Assembly: GCA_039707465.1 (NCBI GenBank)
Contig: CM077643.1
Coordinates: 323,025,919-323,089,918 of the forward strand
DNA from: Rhabdophis nuchalis
Lineage: Eukaryota > Chordata > Lepidosauria > Squamata > Natricidae
DNA length: 64,000 nucleotides
Direction: 5' to 3'
The notes under the pieces were generated by a model. That model was given only the letters and a program-made list of their open reading frames with translations, did no database searches and was not told the DNA's origin. Shown here piece after piece: positions 11,404 through 21,193 of this stretch. Numbering within the stretch: position 1 is the stretch's first letter; each line of letters opens with the position of its first letter. A program made the position numbers and the translations under genes.

Positions 11404-11605
11404 CAATGGTGAAATTCAAAAAGTTTTACTACTGGTTCTGTGGGCATGGCTTAGAGGGCTTGGCAGGGGAGGGATACTGCAAAATCCCCATTCCCACCCC
11501 ACTCTAGGGCCAGCCAGAGGTGGTATTTGCTGGTTCTCCAAACGGCTCAAAATTTCCACTACTGGTTCTCCAGAACCTGTCAGAACCTGCTGAATTTCAT
11601 CCCTG
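11404..11605. mobile_element. hAT MITE (CAGNGGTGGGATTCAA type)
   Basis: Left end CAATGGTGAAATTCAAAAAG, right end CTGAATTTCATCCCTG, with the shared internal ACTACTGGTTCTGTGGGC block also found at 18851-19010. Flanks GTCCAGGT and GTTCAGGT agree at 7 of 8. Mutated ends suggest an old copy. Confidence 0.85.
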
Positions 11606-12042
11606 GTTCAGGTGAGATAACTTTAGACAGAGTGATGTTGAGGCCTAAATCCACGGGGCTAAATTCTGATTAGATTTATGAATGTTTTCCCATGCTACAT
11701 TAAATCACAAAGTAGTCAACCACTTTTTAACATAGCAAGCTGAACAAATGTGTTAACTTGTTGATTCAGCATCTTGGGGAAATCCAGGCATTCCTATTAA
11801 TTGAGAAATCCATGAGTAAAGGTTTTCAAAGCCATTGCCTCTGAAATTACTTAAGTCTTTCTGGTTTAGTTTTGCATTGGAATGTGGAACGGGAACAGAA
11901 AGAATAATTATGGCAAGAAGAAATATTCTTGAGGGTACACAAGAACAAAATCAAATTTAAAAAACGGAGGAAGGAGACCTTTGAGCAAGGAATAACTGTG
12001 AAGGAGAATATGGTTGAAGGCTCTGATTTCCTTTATAATACT

Positions 12043-12270
12043 TGGAGGACTCTGAATAGGTTGAGAGTTGGAGGGCCTAAATGTGGAACCAATAAGCTCA
12101 AGTGGAGGCTCTTAGGCGATAACAACATGTTATGTGAATGTGGAGAGAAACAGAGTCCGGTCCATCTGCTGGTATGTTGGCCACTAGCAGAAACATGTAC
12201 TAATAATGACTTATTTTTGACCAAGCACAAAGCCAAGAAGGTGGCTTCAATCGGGCAGTTTATAATTTGA
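12043..12270 (+). pseudogene. Non-LTR retrotransposon C-terminus with CxC-H-C knuckle
   Basis: The open frame starting at 11929 becomes recognisable at WRTLNRLRVGG and continues CECGEKQSPVHLLVCWPL. The cysteine/histidine set C-x-C-x7-H-x3-C and the WxTLNRLRxG block resemble the extreme C-terminus of some LINE ORF2 proteins, where text of the type TLNRLRTG...CDCG...HLLxCPL occurs. It ends at a stop immediately before the GAA array. The clade is not settled. The N-terminal catalytic part is absent or unrecognisable upstream. Confidence 0.6.
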
Positions 12271-12271
12271 T

Positions 12272-12408
12272 GAAGAAGAAGAAGAAGAAGAAGAAGAAGA
12301 AGAAGAAGAAGAAGAAGAAGAAGAAGAAGAAGAAGAAGAAGAAGAAGAAGAAGAAGAAGAAGAAGAAGAAGAAGAAGAAGAAGAAGAAGAAGAAGAAGAA
12401 GAAGAAGA
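12272..12408. repeat. (GAA)n microsatellite, about 45 units
   Basis: Uninterrupted GAA triplets directly after the LINE stop codon, suggesting that it grew from that element's 3' tail. The poly-serine frame on the minus strand is an artefact. Confidence 0.97.
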
Positions 12409-12409
12409 C

Positions 12410-15400
12410 ATTCTTGCTGTAACCGAGGTTGGGATATATTTATTGGTAGATAGTTTTCCTTTCATCCAGCTCTTTTTCTTCCCCTTCTATAATTCTTATA
12501 CTGGGGATTTTGTTTATTTTGCTAGCTAAACTTTGAATTGGTGATCAGAAAGTGGTTTCAGCCAGCAGGAGGAATTTGGTATAACAGTCATAATTCTTTT
12601 CAGACAACATACTCTATCTTTAAGTCAGTATTTTGTCTTATTGCAACACAGTGAAAATATCCAAAACCTAGTATGTATCAAGACCTACCTCAATAATGAA
12701 ATCTCGATCTACCCTAGTTTTCCACTTAAATATATCTGCACAATATGGGCAGCAGGATACAATGGAAGGCAGACATGGGAAGTATCAACACAAGATAGGA
12801 TGTTATAAAAAATAGGCCAAATCCCAATGCATCTCTCCCATTCTCAGCCTGCATTGTTTTCTCCAAATATGTATTTGTCAATAGTTTGCTTGATCATATG
12901 GAGATAAGGCATCAATTTATTAAGCAAAATTTCAAGTTCCCAGGATCTTTTTCTTTTCTTGTTTATTAAAGAGACATTTTATTGCTTGAAATAAAATTAA
13001 CATAATTTCTATCCCACGAACTGTAAATTTAAGAAAAGGTTAAAACCTACTGTTTTTCCTCTCCTTTCTTGTAACCCATTAGGAGAGAGGGGGGAGTCTG
13101 TGACAATTTGACCTTTCAGGAAATTGAAGTATCCTTTCTGCTGACTTCTTCATTGCCCTAGAGAGTCTTTAGTGGTGAAATCAGGCTCAGCATATGCAAG
13201 CAAAGAAGAATTATGACTTTTCTTCAATAAAGGAGGATGGAGACAAAAGAACTATAGTGGCTTGTAAAACTGTTTTGGAATATTTTACGAATTTATCGTG
13301 AGCTCCTGGAAAATGTTTTGATTATTAATATCAGTAGAGTGACTTGGATAGTCAGCTGGTTAGAATCACATTTAGATGGCATGCCCATGTCAGATTGGCT
13401 CCTTATAATTCAATAGAGAATGCTTGGGCTAGAAATATACATCAAACTAAATCACAATTTACTTTGTCACCATTTGTTTATTAAATTGGATTTTGTTCTG
13501 ATTCAATATGCTAATTGTATGCCATGATTTTAAAAACAGGATTGTGAATTCACAGCAGACATGATGGTGGAATCAAGGAATACCACATTTTGACTTAGTC
13601 TGTGATAATGGCTCAAAAATGGACACCCTTATGTACATTGGTTTGCAAGCTTTATTCAGGCAGAATATTATCATAGAAATTATTCTCACAATTGAACCAC
13701 TTAAATTCGGGCACTTTAAATGGTGCTCTGATGCCTCTAGTATCCTATTTTTCAGCTAATAAACTATTGTTAAAATTGTGAGTTGCAAACTAACATTTAA
13801 TGAAAATTGGGATAAAAGCATGCTGGAAACAAGATTGAGTGATTATTAAAATTAAATAACTATACATTGAACTGTACAATATTCAATAAAACATAAAAAC
13901 AACAAATGTCAACAAATTAAACCATACAAAATCAATAAATATACAAATAAATCCTTCTGCATAATATGTAAATACATAGCAATTTATCTGTAATTTTACG
14001 AAAAGATATAAAATTGTAAACATCCATGGCTAATACTGTATGTCTATCCCAAAAGAAGGTAATCTAGTTGGAATTTTTGTTGATATAATCATAAAGTAAA
14101 TACAATGTGAATAAATTAATTTTTAATTAAAGATTCTTCAGGGTTCTTTACTATTGTGATCATTTTTTTTAGGAATGCTATTTTCAGATGTTTAAGTACC
14201 AGTGACCAAAAGAAATATGTACTTTTAGTTTCCTATTGTTTTGCTGTAGAAAATCTGGCAGCAGACAACAAAAATTAGATTAATTTCCTGTGTTGCCCTC
14301 TTTTATATGTCTTCGGAAAAATGGACAATGGAACTGCACTTAAATTAATTATTTTAAAAATGTTGCATAATCTTTATATTTTTTACATCCAAAATAACTA
14401 AGTTAGTAAATGAACATGGGCATGAGAGATGATAATATGTACCAGTTTGATTACAATCCCTTCATCATAATCTAGACAAGACTTTGATTAATATAATACA
14501 GTTTTTAGGAGGTAGAATACCAATCATATATTATTTCTGTGTTCTATTCTTGATGAGTTGCCAAAATACATTAAAAAGAATTTTAGACCACAAGAGGTTC
14601 CAAGTTGGATTGACTCACTTTAAATCCCAGATCCATTTATTCATACTGGCTTTTAAATATTGAATATGAGTTTTCTGTAATAGCGAAGAAGTTACTTTGA
14701 TTTTCAAATTATGCAGACTAAAAACTTTATTATTATTATGGGGAGGAAGTATGTTTCTCCTGAATATATTTTGGATAAGAATTCATCTTAAATTCAAACT
14801 GCAATAGTTTCAAATGAAACCAGTGCAATCACTTTTTTTTCTGAGATGTTAGTCTCAGTCAAGTATGTTCACATGTATAAAAACTGCACATTTTTCCTTG
14901 CACTGAGCAAAGTTTCCAAGAAGAACTTTGCTTTGATGGAAGTTTAAGCAACTTCCAGAGGTTGGCCAAGCAATCTGGAGCACCCAAAGAGGTAGGTTGT
15001 GCCACTACTCAGCCTTAATAAGGTAAAAATTTGTTGTCTACAAGAGCACAAACTGCTCATGGAGGTAACATCTGCCTCACATAGCCCTAATAATAACTAT
15101 TCTTCTGAGTGGCTTTCATGTATGAAAAGAACAAGTAATCATAGGTGTGGGTCCAAAATTATTGACATATTTTACTTAGACATTATTCTATTCTTTAAAA
15201 GGGCATTCAATTATAAAGGCTATATTATTAGATAGCCCTGCTTTCATATCTGTTGCATGTTTGCTGCAATTCTCACCTTCATGATGTATTTTTAATCTAT
15301 TCCTATGTCTTCAAACTACGTTTGCAACACATGATGCTAATCATCTACTTTTACAGAGTGTTGAAAATCAGGAAAGCATTCTATGCATAAAAAGCATTTT

Positions 15401-15576
15401 CACATACTTATTGTAAATAACTATCACCACCCAGATAGATACTCACTACAGAATCTAATTGACCTTGATATACAGAATAAGTAATAAGTAAGCAGGGTCT
15501 CAACTGGTTATGTCAGCCGTGGCACATAGTCCAGGCAGGAAACACATCTAGAAGTACCAGCTCTATGTTTATTATA
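12410..15576. other. AT-rich unique sequence, no gene seen
   Basis: About 3.2 kb with no recognisable transposon except possible very old debris, and no reading frame beyond 78 codons. No splice-flanked exon or RNA gene was recognised. Confidence 0.5.
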
Positions 15577-15763
15577 TGACGTGGTGGTGCAGTGGTTAGA
15601 GTGCAGTACTGCAGGCTACTTCTGCTGACTGCCTGCTGCTCACAATTCAGCAATTCTATTCTCTTTGGCTCTATGGTGACTCAGGCTTCCATCCTTCTGA
15701 GGTTGGTAAAATAAGGACTCAGATTGTTTTGGGCAATATGCTGACTCTATAAACCACTTAGAG

Positions 15764-15994
15764 CAGGGGTCTCCAACCTTTGCAACTTTAAGTCTGAAGG
15801 ACTTCAGCTCCCACACTAAGACTTAGACATATACTGCTTCACAGTGCTTTACAGCCCTCTCTAAGTCAGGGGTCTCCAACCTTTGCAACTTTAAGTCTGA
15901 AGGACTTCAGCTCCCAGAATTCTCCAGCCAGCTTTGCTGAAGTCCTTCAGCTGAAGTCCTTCAGACTTAAAGTTGCAAAGGTTGGAGACCCCTG
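15764..15994. mobile_element. Foldback hAT MITE with inverted duplication
   Basis: A half-element (15764-15815, beginning CAGGGGTCTCCAACCTTTGC) is followed by an inverted SINE tail (15816-15866) and then a complete palindromic hAT copy (15867-15994). The structure is most simply explained by one insertion followed by a template switch within the hairpin, not by two independent insertions. Confidence 0.85.
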
Positions 15995-16047
15995 ACTTAG
16001 AGAGGGCTGTAAAGCACTGTGAAGCAGTATATAAGTCTAAGTCTTAG
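15816..16047. repeat. Large inverted repeat, about 115-bp arms
   Basis: The arm beginning CTAAGACTTAGACATATACT is the inverse complement of the arm ending AGTATATAAGTCTAAGTCTT. The hAT palindrome forms the centre near 15930. The centre is imperfect because a CTGAAGTCCTTCAG unit is doubled in the right half. Confidence 0.85.
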
Positions 16048-16065
16048 TGTTGTTGCTATTATAAG

Positions 16066-18206
16066 GTTATATTAACAGAATCTTACAAGTTCCTGAGTAC
16101 ATCTTTCCCCCTCATCTTTACAGTCCAAGAAACTGGGAAGGGTCCTTTCTGAGATGTTTGCCACACACCCCATTCCTTCTCTGGCCTAAGCTGCCTCTTA
16201 TCTGACTATCATCATATATGTGACTCCTCCTTCTGTCTCCCATGATCATTCCCGCATAGCAAAAGAAGTTGTTATTTAGATAGGCAATGATTAAGAAAAA
16301 TCAGGTTTGAGAGCTAAAATAAAATAAAATGATCCTGGAAGAGGGCAGTGGCACAGAATTTCATATTGTTAAAAGCAAAGTAAGATGGATGATTCCATGA
16401 AATCATCATGAATTGAGTCTGATTGGGTTTTGACATGTTGTCATTGAATATGTTCTTCTGCTGATACAGGATACCAATTACTCCAGCATCTCAGTTCAAT
16501 GGCCCCTCAGCCTTTGTTTCAAAGCCACTAACAATATAACATATTGATCTATAAAGTTTTATTCACTGGTACATTTATATCCCTGTGTCACTTCTATTTT
16601 AACGTAAGTTACCGTAATGGTACATTGGCTTTGTTTGTTATGAAAGCATAAACCTTCATGATGTTCCTGATTTAAGGTGTCCAGTTCTCTGAAACCACTG
16701 TATGGCTTGATATTAAGAACAAAGGCAGTTCAAACCAACAGTTAGATGCTAAAGTTAGCATCTGAAGAATAGTCCTAAAAAATATGGTGACTCAGAGATT
16801 ACCTCTGGGTCACAGTGTTTCCTCTGTTTGCCTTGAACTTCCAAAGGCTAGTAATTTACTCCCAGCTATAAATGCAGCAATAATTATACTTTTAGCATAT
16901 CAAATCAACAACTTTCGCTATGTGTGTGCAATGCAGTCGGGAAAACTGAGCAGCTCTGATCAAATAAAACATAATCAAACAGTACCAAGGTAACACTTTA
17001 AGAACGCATGTTTCAAAACAGTATGCTTGGATACCAGCAGACAGAGAAAGAGCCCTCAGTTTCTCTAAAAAGATCTTTGAAGTCTCAGGTGTGCATGGAC
17101 ATTGCTTATGCTCGATGTATATTCTATTGTATATTATGCAAAATTAAGCTTTTATAAAGGGACACCAATCAAATTAGTCGAGCCAATGAGCAAAGTTTGC
17201 TTATTTGTTGTTTATTTGAAATCAAAATTTCTTGTTCTTAATTCTATGATAGAGCAGTGCTCTCTGGACACTACTGAAAAAACAGGATTGAAATTAGGAT
17301 TTTGACTGCTTTCTTTGGGATGGTTGATACTTTGAAAAAGCACAACAGGTGCATTAAAACTATTTTTTGACTGAATACCATTACATTTTTCTTCTATTCC
17401 TTGTCATTCTGAAGGTGAGACATGGGAATATTTTACACTGACCAGTCATTTCCAGGCGGTCATCTCCTTCTGTGCCATAAAAGTAACTTCTGTTTTGGCA
17501 TTATGGATTTCATCTCTTTCAAATGTGTGCTCCATCATGAGATATGAATTCAATCTTCTGGATGTTCAACTGATAGAATTAAATGAGACACTTGAATGAC
17601 TGAACTACCCACTCAGTGAGATCAATTCCCAAATCAATACAGCCAGATAGCTCTTCAGTGAGGACTGATTAAAAGACAACACACAAAAACAGACCAACAG
17701 AAGCCCACGGGTTGTCCTCTTCAGCTAAAGATCCCATCCCAACACAGTTTAGTTTAGTAGAAATATGATAGTGTTCTTCAAGTATCTGAAGAGGTCTTAC
17801 ACAATGGAAAGTCTTTGACTTCTTTGTTGTATCAGACTGCAAGATGCACAATAGCCTTGAGGTATCGAAAGATTCTAGTTAAAGAAAAAAAATACTTTGA
17901 TGACTTAATAAACTCCCTTTCACTGGATATCTATCAAGAATGCTTTAATTTGGATGCATGCACAAACCAGGAGCTGGGATTGATGAACTAACTGGCCTTT
18001 TCAAATCTAAGATTCTATCAATCCTAAAAATGCTTATACAAATGTGCTTATCATTTCAAGGTCGGACAACTATTGTGCTCCTTTCCACACACATGAATAG
18101 CATGAATAAAGAATCTATTTTTGGCAACCTGCTTCATATAACATGGCAGTCAAAGGACTTCTTTTGGGAGAGACATTATGCAAGAAAGATGCTAGAAAAA
18201 AAGATT
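16066..18206. other. No gene or clear repeat seen
   Basis: About 2.1 kb of unique-looking AT-rich DNA. Short frames at 16784-16993, 17102-17305 and 17958-18251 show no known domain. Confidence 0.45.
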
Positions 18207-18446
18207 AGAGCCATGGTGGTGCAGCGGTTAGAATGCCATATTACGGGCTAATTCTACCAACTGCCAACAGTTCAATTCTCACCGGTTCAATTCTCACCGG
18301 TTCCAACCGACTCCGCCTTCCAAACTTTTGAAGTTGGTAAAATGAGGACCCAGATTGCTGGGGGCAATATGCTGACTCTGTAAATTGCTTAGAGAGGGCT
18401 GTAAAGCACTATGGAGCAATATATAAGTCTAAGTGCTATTGCTATA
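18207..18446 (+). mobile_element. tRNA-derived SINE, near full length
   Basis: Head AGCCATGGTGGTGCAGCGG, middle AAAATGAGGACCCAGATTGC, tail AATATATAAGTCTAAGTGCT followed by ATTGCTAT. A 15-16-bp unit, CAATTCTCACCGGTT, is doubled at about 18272-18302 in the region of the B box. Confidence 0.9.
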
Positions 18447-18666
18447 TGTGAGGTAAGGAAACCAATATGTAGAAAAAGTACATTTCATAATGTTGGTCTA
18501 GGGCATATGTAAAAGTGGAATCTACCAACAGAAAAACTATGCTGACATAACATTTGCTTACTGGTAAGCCTTCTTCAACTAGGTAGCAACATTAGCACTA
18601 CTAGCCAGTTTGAGATTGTAGATGATGATATGTTGTAACACAATGATGTTATAACACCAATGGTGA

Positions 18667-19041
18667 GGAGCCGTGGTGGCACAGTGATTAAAGTGCAGTA
18701 TTGCCCACAGCCAGGAGTTTCATCCTGACAGGATTCAAGGTTGACTCAGCCTTGATTCCTTCTGAGGTGGGTAAAATGACGATCCAAATTGTTGGGGGAA
18801 ATATACTGACATTTGCAAACTGCCCAGAGAATGCTACAAAGCATTATGGACAGTGGTGGGATTCAATATTTTTAACTACCGGTTCTGTGGGCGTGGCTTT
18901 ATGGGCGTGGCAGGGGAAGGATACTGCAAAATCCTCATTCCCTCCCCACTCTCAAAATTTCCACTACTGATTCTCCAGAACCTGTCAGAACTGGCTGAAT
19001 ACCACCTCTGATTATGAAGTGGTATATAAGTCTATTGCTAC
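18667..19041 (+). mobile_element. tRNA-derived SINE interrupted by a hAT MITE
   Basis: Head GAGCCGTGGTGGCACAGTG, middle GGTAAAATGACGATCCAAAT, and 3' end GTGGTATATAAGTCTATTGC resumed after the insert. The insertion disrupts the block that normally reads AAAGCACTATGAAGTGG. Confidence 0.9.
18851..19010. mobile_element. hAT MITE inside a SINE, 160 bp
   Basis: Ends CAGTGGTGGGATTCAATAT and GCTGAATACCACCTCTG. Flanks ATTATGGA and ATTATGAA agree at 7 of 8. It shares the ACCGGTTCTGTGGGCGTGGC block with 11404-11605. Confidence 0.92.
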
Positions 19042-19399
19042 CTAGTCAAGTAATGAAAGCATCTGTAAGCAAACAACCAAAAGCAGGCAACACCAAGGAC
19101 TCATCAGTTCAATCCTGAGCTTCAGATATTCTCTTCTATTTAATACAATGAAACCTCAATTTAATGAAGCAAATGGGTGCAGGATTGTTTCTTAAACAAT
19201 GGTGCAGATTCATAATTTTCACTTCTATGATGACGTCATTACACAACTGAGAAGAAACTGATGCAAATCTCTTCGGATATTTGATCCACTGCATGCAAAG
19301 TACATCACATTGAGATTTTACCATATTTTGAAGGTTTAAAATAGTTGATGTTAAAGAGCCTGCCCGATCGTTCAATGTTTATTTTTGGCCCCTTTTCAT
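19042..19399. other. No gene or clear repeat seen
   Basis: Short AT-rich spacer. The left limit of the following RTE relic is uncertain and it may begin here. Confidence 0.4.
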
Positions 19400-19940
19400 T
19401 ATACAATCATTACTTTATACCCACAGATGCAATTGCCACCCATGACATCATAATATATTCACATAAGAACTCTATGGAAAAGGCCCTAATTTCTGGGAAA
19501 GATGGAAAGAAAGAGAAGAAGATGAAGAAGAGGGAGTCAAACTATTCTCCAAGGCACCTGGGGGCAGGACAAGAAGCAATGGGTGGAAACTAATCAAGGA
19601 GAGAAGCAACTTAGAACTAAGGAGAAATTTCCTGACAGTTAGAACAATTAACCTCTGGAACAGCTTGCTTCCAGAAGTTGTGAATGCCCCAACCCTGGAA
19701 GTCTTTAAAAAGATGTTAGATAGCCATTTGTCTGAAATGGTATAAGGTTCCTGCCCACGCAGGGGGTTGGACTAGAAGACCTACAAGGTCCCTTCCAACT
19801 CTGCTATTGTATTGTATGACCAGCAGCAAGATAAAAGTGGTGATGAGTACATAATTGGAAGACCTGAAAGAACAAATCATCTCTGTAGCTGCAAGGAGTC
19901 AAAAATGACTTGATGGCACATAATCAATCAATCAATCAAT
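19400..19940 (+). mobile_element. RTE-clade LINE 3' relic split by CR1
   Basis: Left part (about 19400-19525) encodes NSMEKALISGKDGKKEKKMK, which aligns with the BovB/RTE block SLEKxLMLGKxxGKRRKGRQ. Right part (19819-19940) continues GACCAGCAGCAAGATAAAAG and ends CAAAAATGACTTGATGGCAC then TAATCAATCAATC. The reading and DNA join sensibly if the CR1 at 19526-19818 is removed. Confidence 0.65.
19526..19818 (+). mobile_element. CR1 LINE 3' fragment
   Basis: Begins in the codons for GVKLFSKAPGG and runs through the C-terminus (LWNSLLPEVVNAPTLEVF) to the 3' end GGACTAGAAGACCTACAAGG and a short TATTG tail. Nearly identical over this length to the copies at 28805 and 39624. Confidence 0.9.
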
Positions 19941-20512
19941 GTTCAAGAAAGCAGATCTCTTTCTGTGTCTCTTGCTTTTTATCCTTCGATGTCTGCTTGC
20001 CTCCTCTGTAATCCACCCCCATATTTTTTTTCTCCAGCATTTCAATTTTTGCCAAAGTTTTCAGCCTACTTTTTTAAAATGTCTTCTTCTGAAACACAGC
20101 ATCTTTGGCAAGATATACTCAGCTCCAATCTTGTGCATTGACATTCCTCAAAACAACAAAGCTGAACAAACCTCAGAAACCCAGAAAGTGGAAGAAGAAG
20201 AATAAAGAGGGTTCAGCTGTTTGAAGTCCCACTTTTTCCATTTACCCAGCAGCTTATGCAGTGAAATGTCAAATAGCAAGCTGCTTTCACAGCAAATAAG
20301 AGCAAGAGTGAGAGGGAAATTGTTCTTCTGCTGTTCCATTGATAGCGACTCTGGCTTGGATGCCAGTATTCTTCAGAAAAGATCTGGCAATGTGCTTTTC
20401 TTGCAAGCTGCTTCTAGACAAGCCATCAAGACAGTGGAGCCATCTGATTCCTTTATATGAGTCAGCGCCTCTTTTACCTCAAAGAAATGCTCCAAAGGGG
20501 CATATAATTGGT
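19941..20512. other. No gene or clear repeat seen
   Basis: Several overlapping short frames (60-88 codons) on both strands, none matching a family I recognise. Confidence 0.45.
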
Positions 20513-20651
20513 GTAAGCCGGAGGTTTTTTAACTTGGCGATTTCAAGATGTATGAACTCAACTCCTAGAATACTTCAGCCAGTATTCACTGGTTGAATAT
20601 TCACACATTGTGAATTGAAATTCACACATTTTAAAAGTTTGAAAATCACTG
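20513..20651. mobile_element. Decayed foldback hAT MITE
   Basis: Reads GGTTTTTTAACTTGGCGATT, AACTCAACTCCTAGAATACT and ends AAGTTTGAAAATCACTGG, a mutated version of the CAGTGTTTCTCAACCTTGG family. The arms no longer pair cleanly. Confidence 0.6.
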
Positions 20652-20980
20652 GTATAAACTAACTGAAAACTGAGGCATATCCTTCCAATCAGCTGTAGCA
20701 CAATTCAATGTAATATTTTTTAAGTTTGCACGTTCTTGTGCCTGAGTGACAAATTTGATATCTGAGTGTACTTCTCTTTAGTTAGAGAATTTTTTTAGGA
20801 AGTTTTTTTTTAATTTTAAAGACAACATAAAAATCCTTCTTCTTACATGCTGTAGAAAGTGTATCAGTTGGTTACAAAGCATTTTCATGCATCTCTTCCA
20901 CAATCATCCAAGCTTCATATTATTTCAAGCATATTGAATCCTATTGGCTGAGATTTTTGATCATCTCTTTCCACCTAGGT

Positions 20981-21049
20981 CAGGGGTCTGCAAAGTTGGC
21001 TCTTTTAAGACTGGTGGACTTCAACTCCCAGAATTCCCCAGCCAGCCAG
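20981..21049. mobile_element. Half of a foldback hAT MITE
   Basis: Begins CAGGGGTCTGCAAAGTTGGC and stops at the centre of the palindrome (CCCCAGCCAGCC). The second arm is missing, consistent with deletion of one hairpin arm. Same subfamily as 30166 and 62751. Confidence 0.85.
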
Positions 21050-21193
21050 GTTAGGTTAGCATAGAGATTGGTGCCCCTTTGATTCTGTAGCAACTGGTCA
21101 TTCTTTAATTGTGCAGGCACTGGTTTTTTATTGTCATCTGGAGGGTAAAAAAGATCCATGGAAAGATGCAAAAAGAAAAGGAGCCTCGTTTCT

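Larger units (their letters stand above)
15577..16065 (+). mobile_element. tRNA-derived SINE split by a rearranged hAT insertion
   Basis: The head (GTGGTGGTGCAGTGGTTAG) and middle (AAATAAGGACTCAGATTG, GCAATATGCTGACTCTAT) lie at 15577-15763. The 3' end (AGAGAGGGCTGTAAAGCACT, AGTATATAAGTCTAAG) lies at 15995-16065. The interruption is hAT sequence flanked by ACTTAGAG at 15756-15763 and 15995-16002, the original 8-bp duplication. An inverted copy of the SINE 3' end sits inside the insert. Confidence 0.85.

Noticed and set aside
12247..12465. Poly-serine open frame on the minus strand
   Set aside because: It is simply the translation of the GAA/TTC microsatellite.
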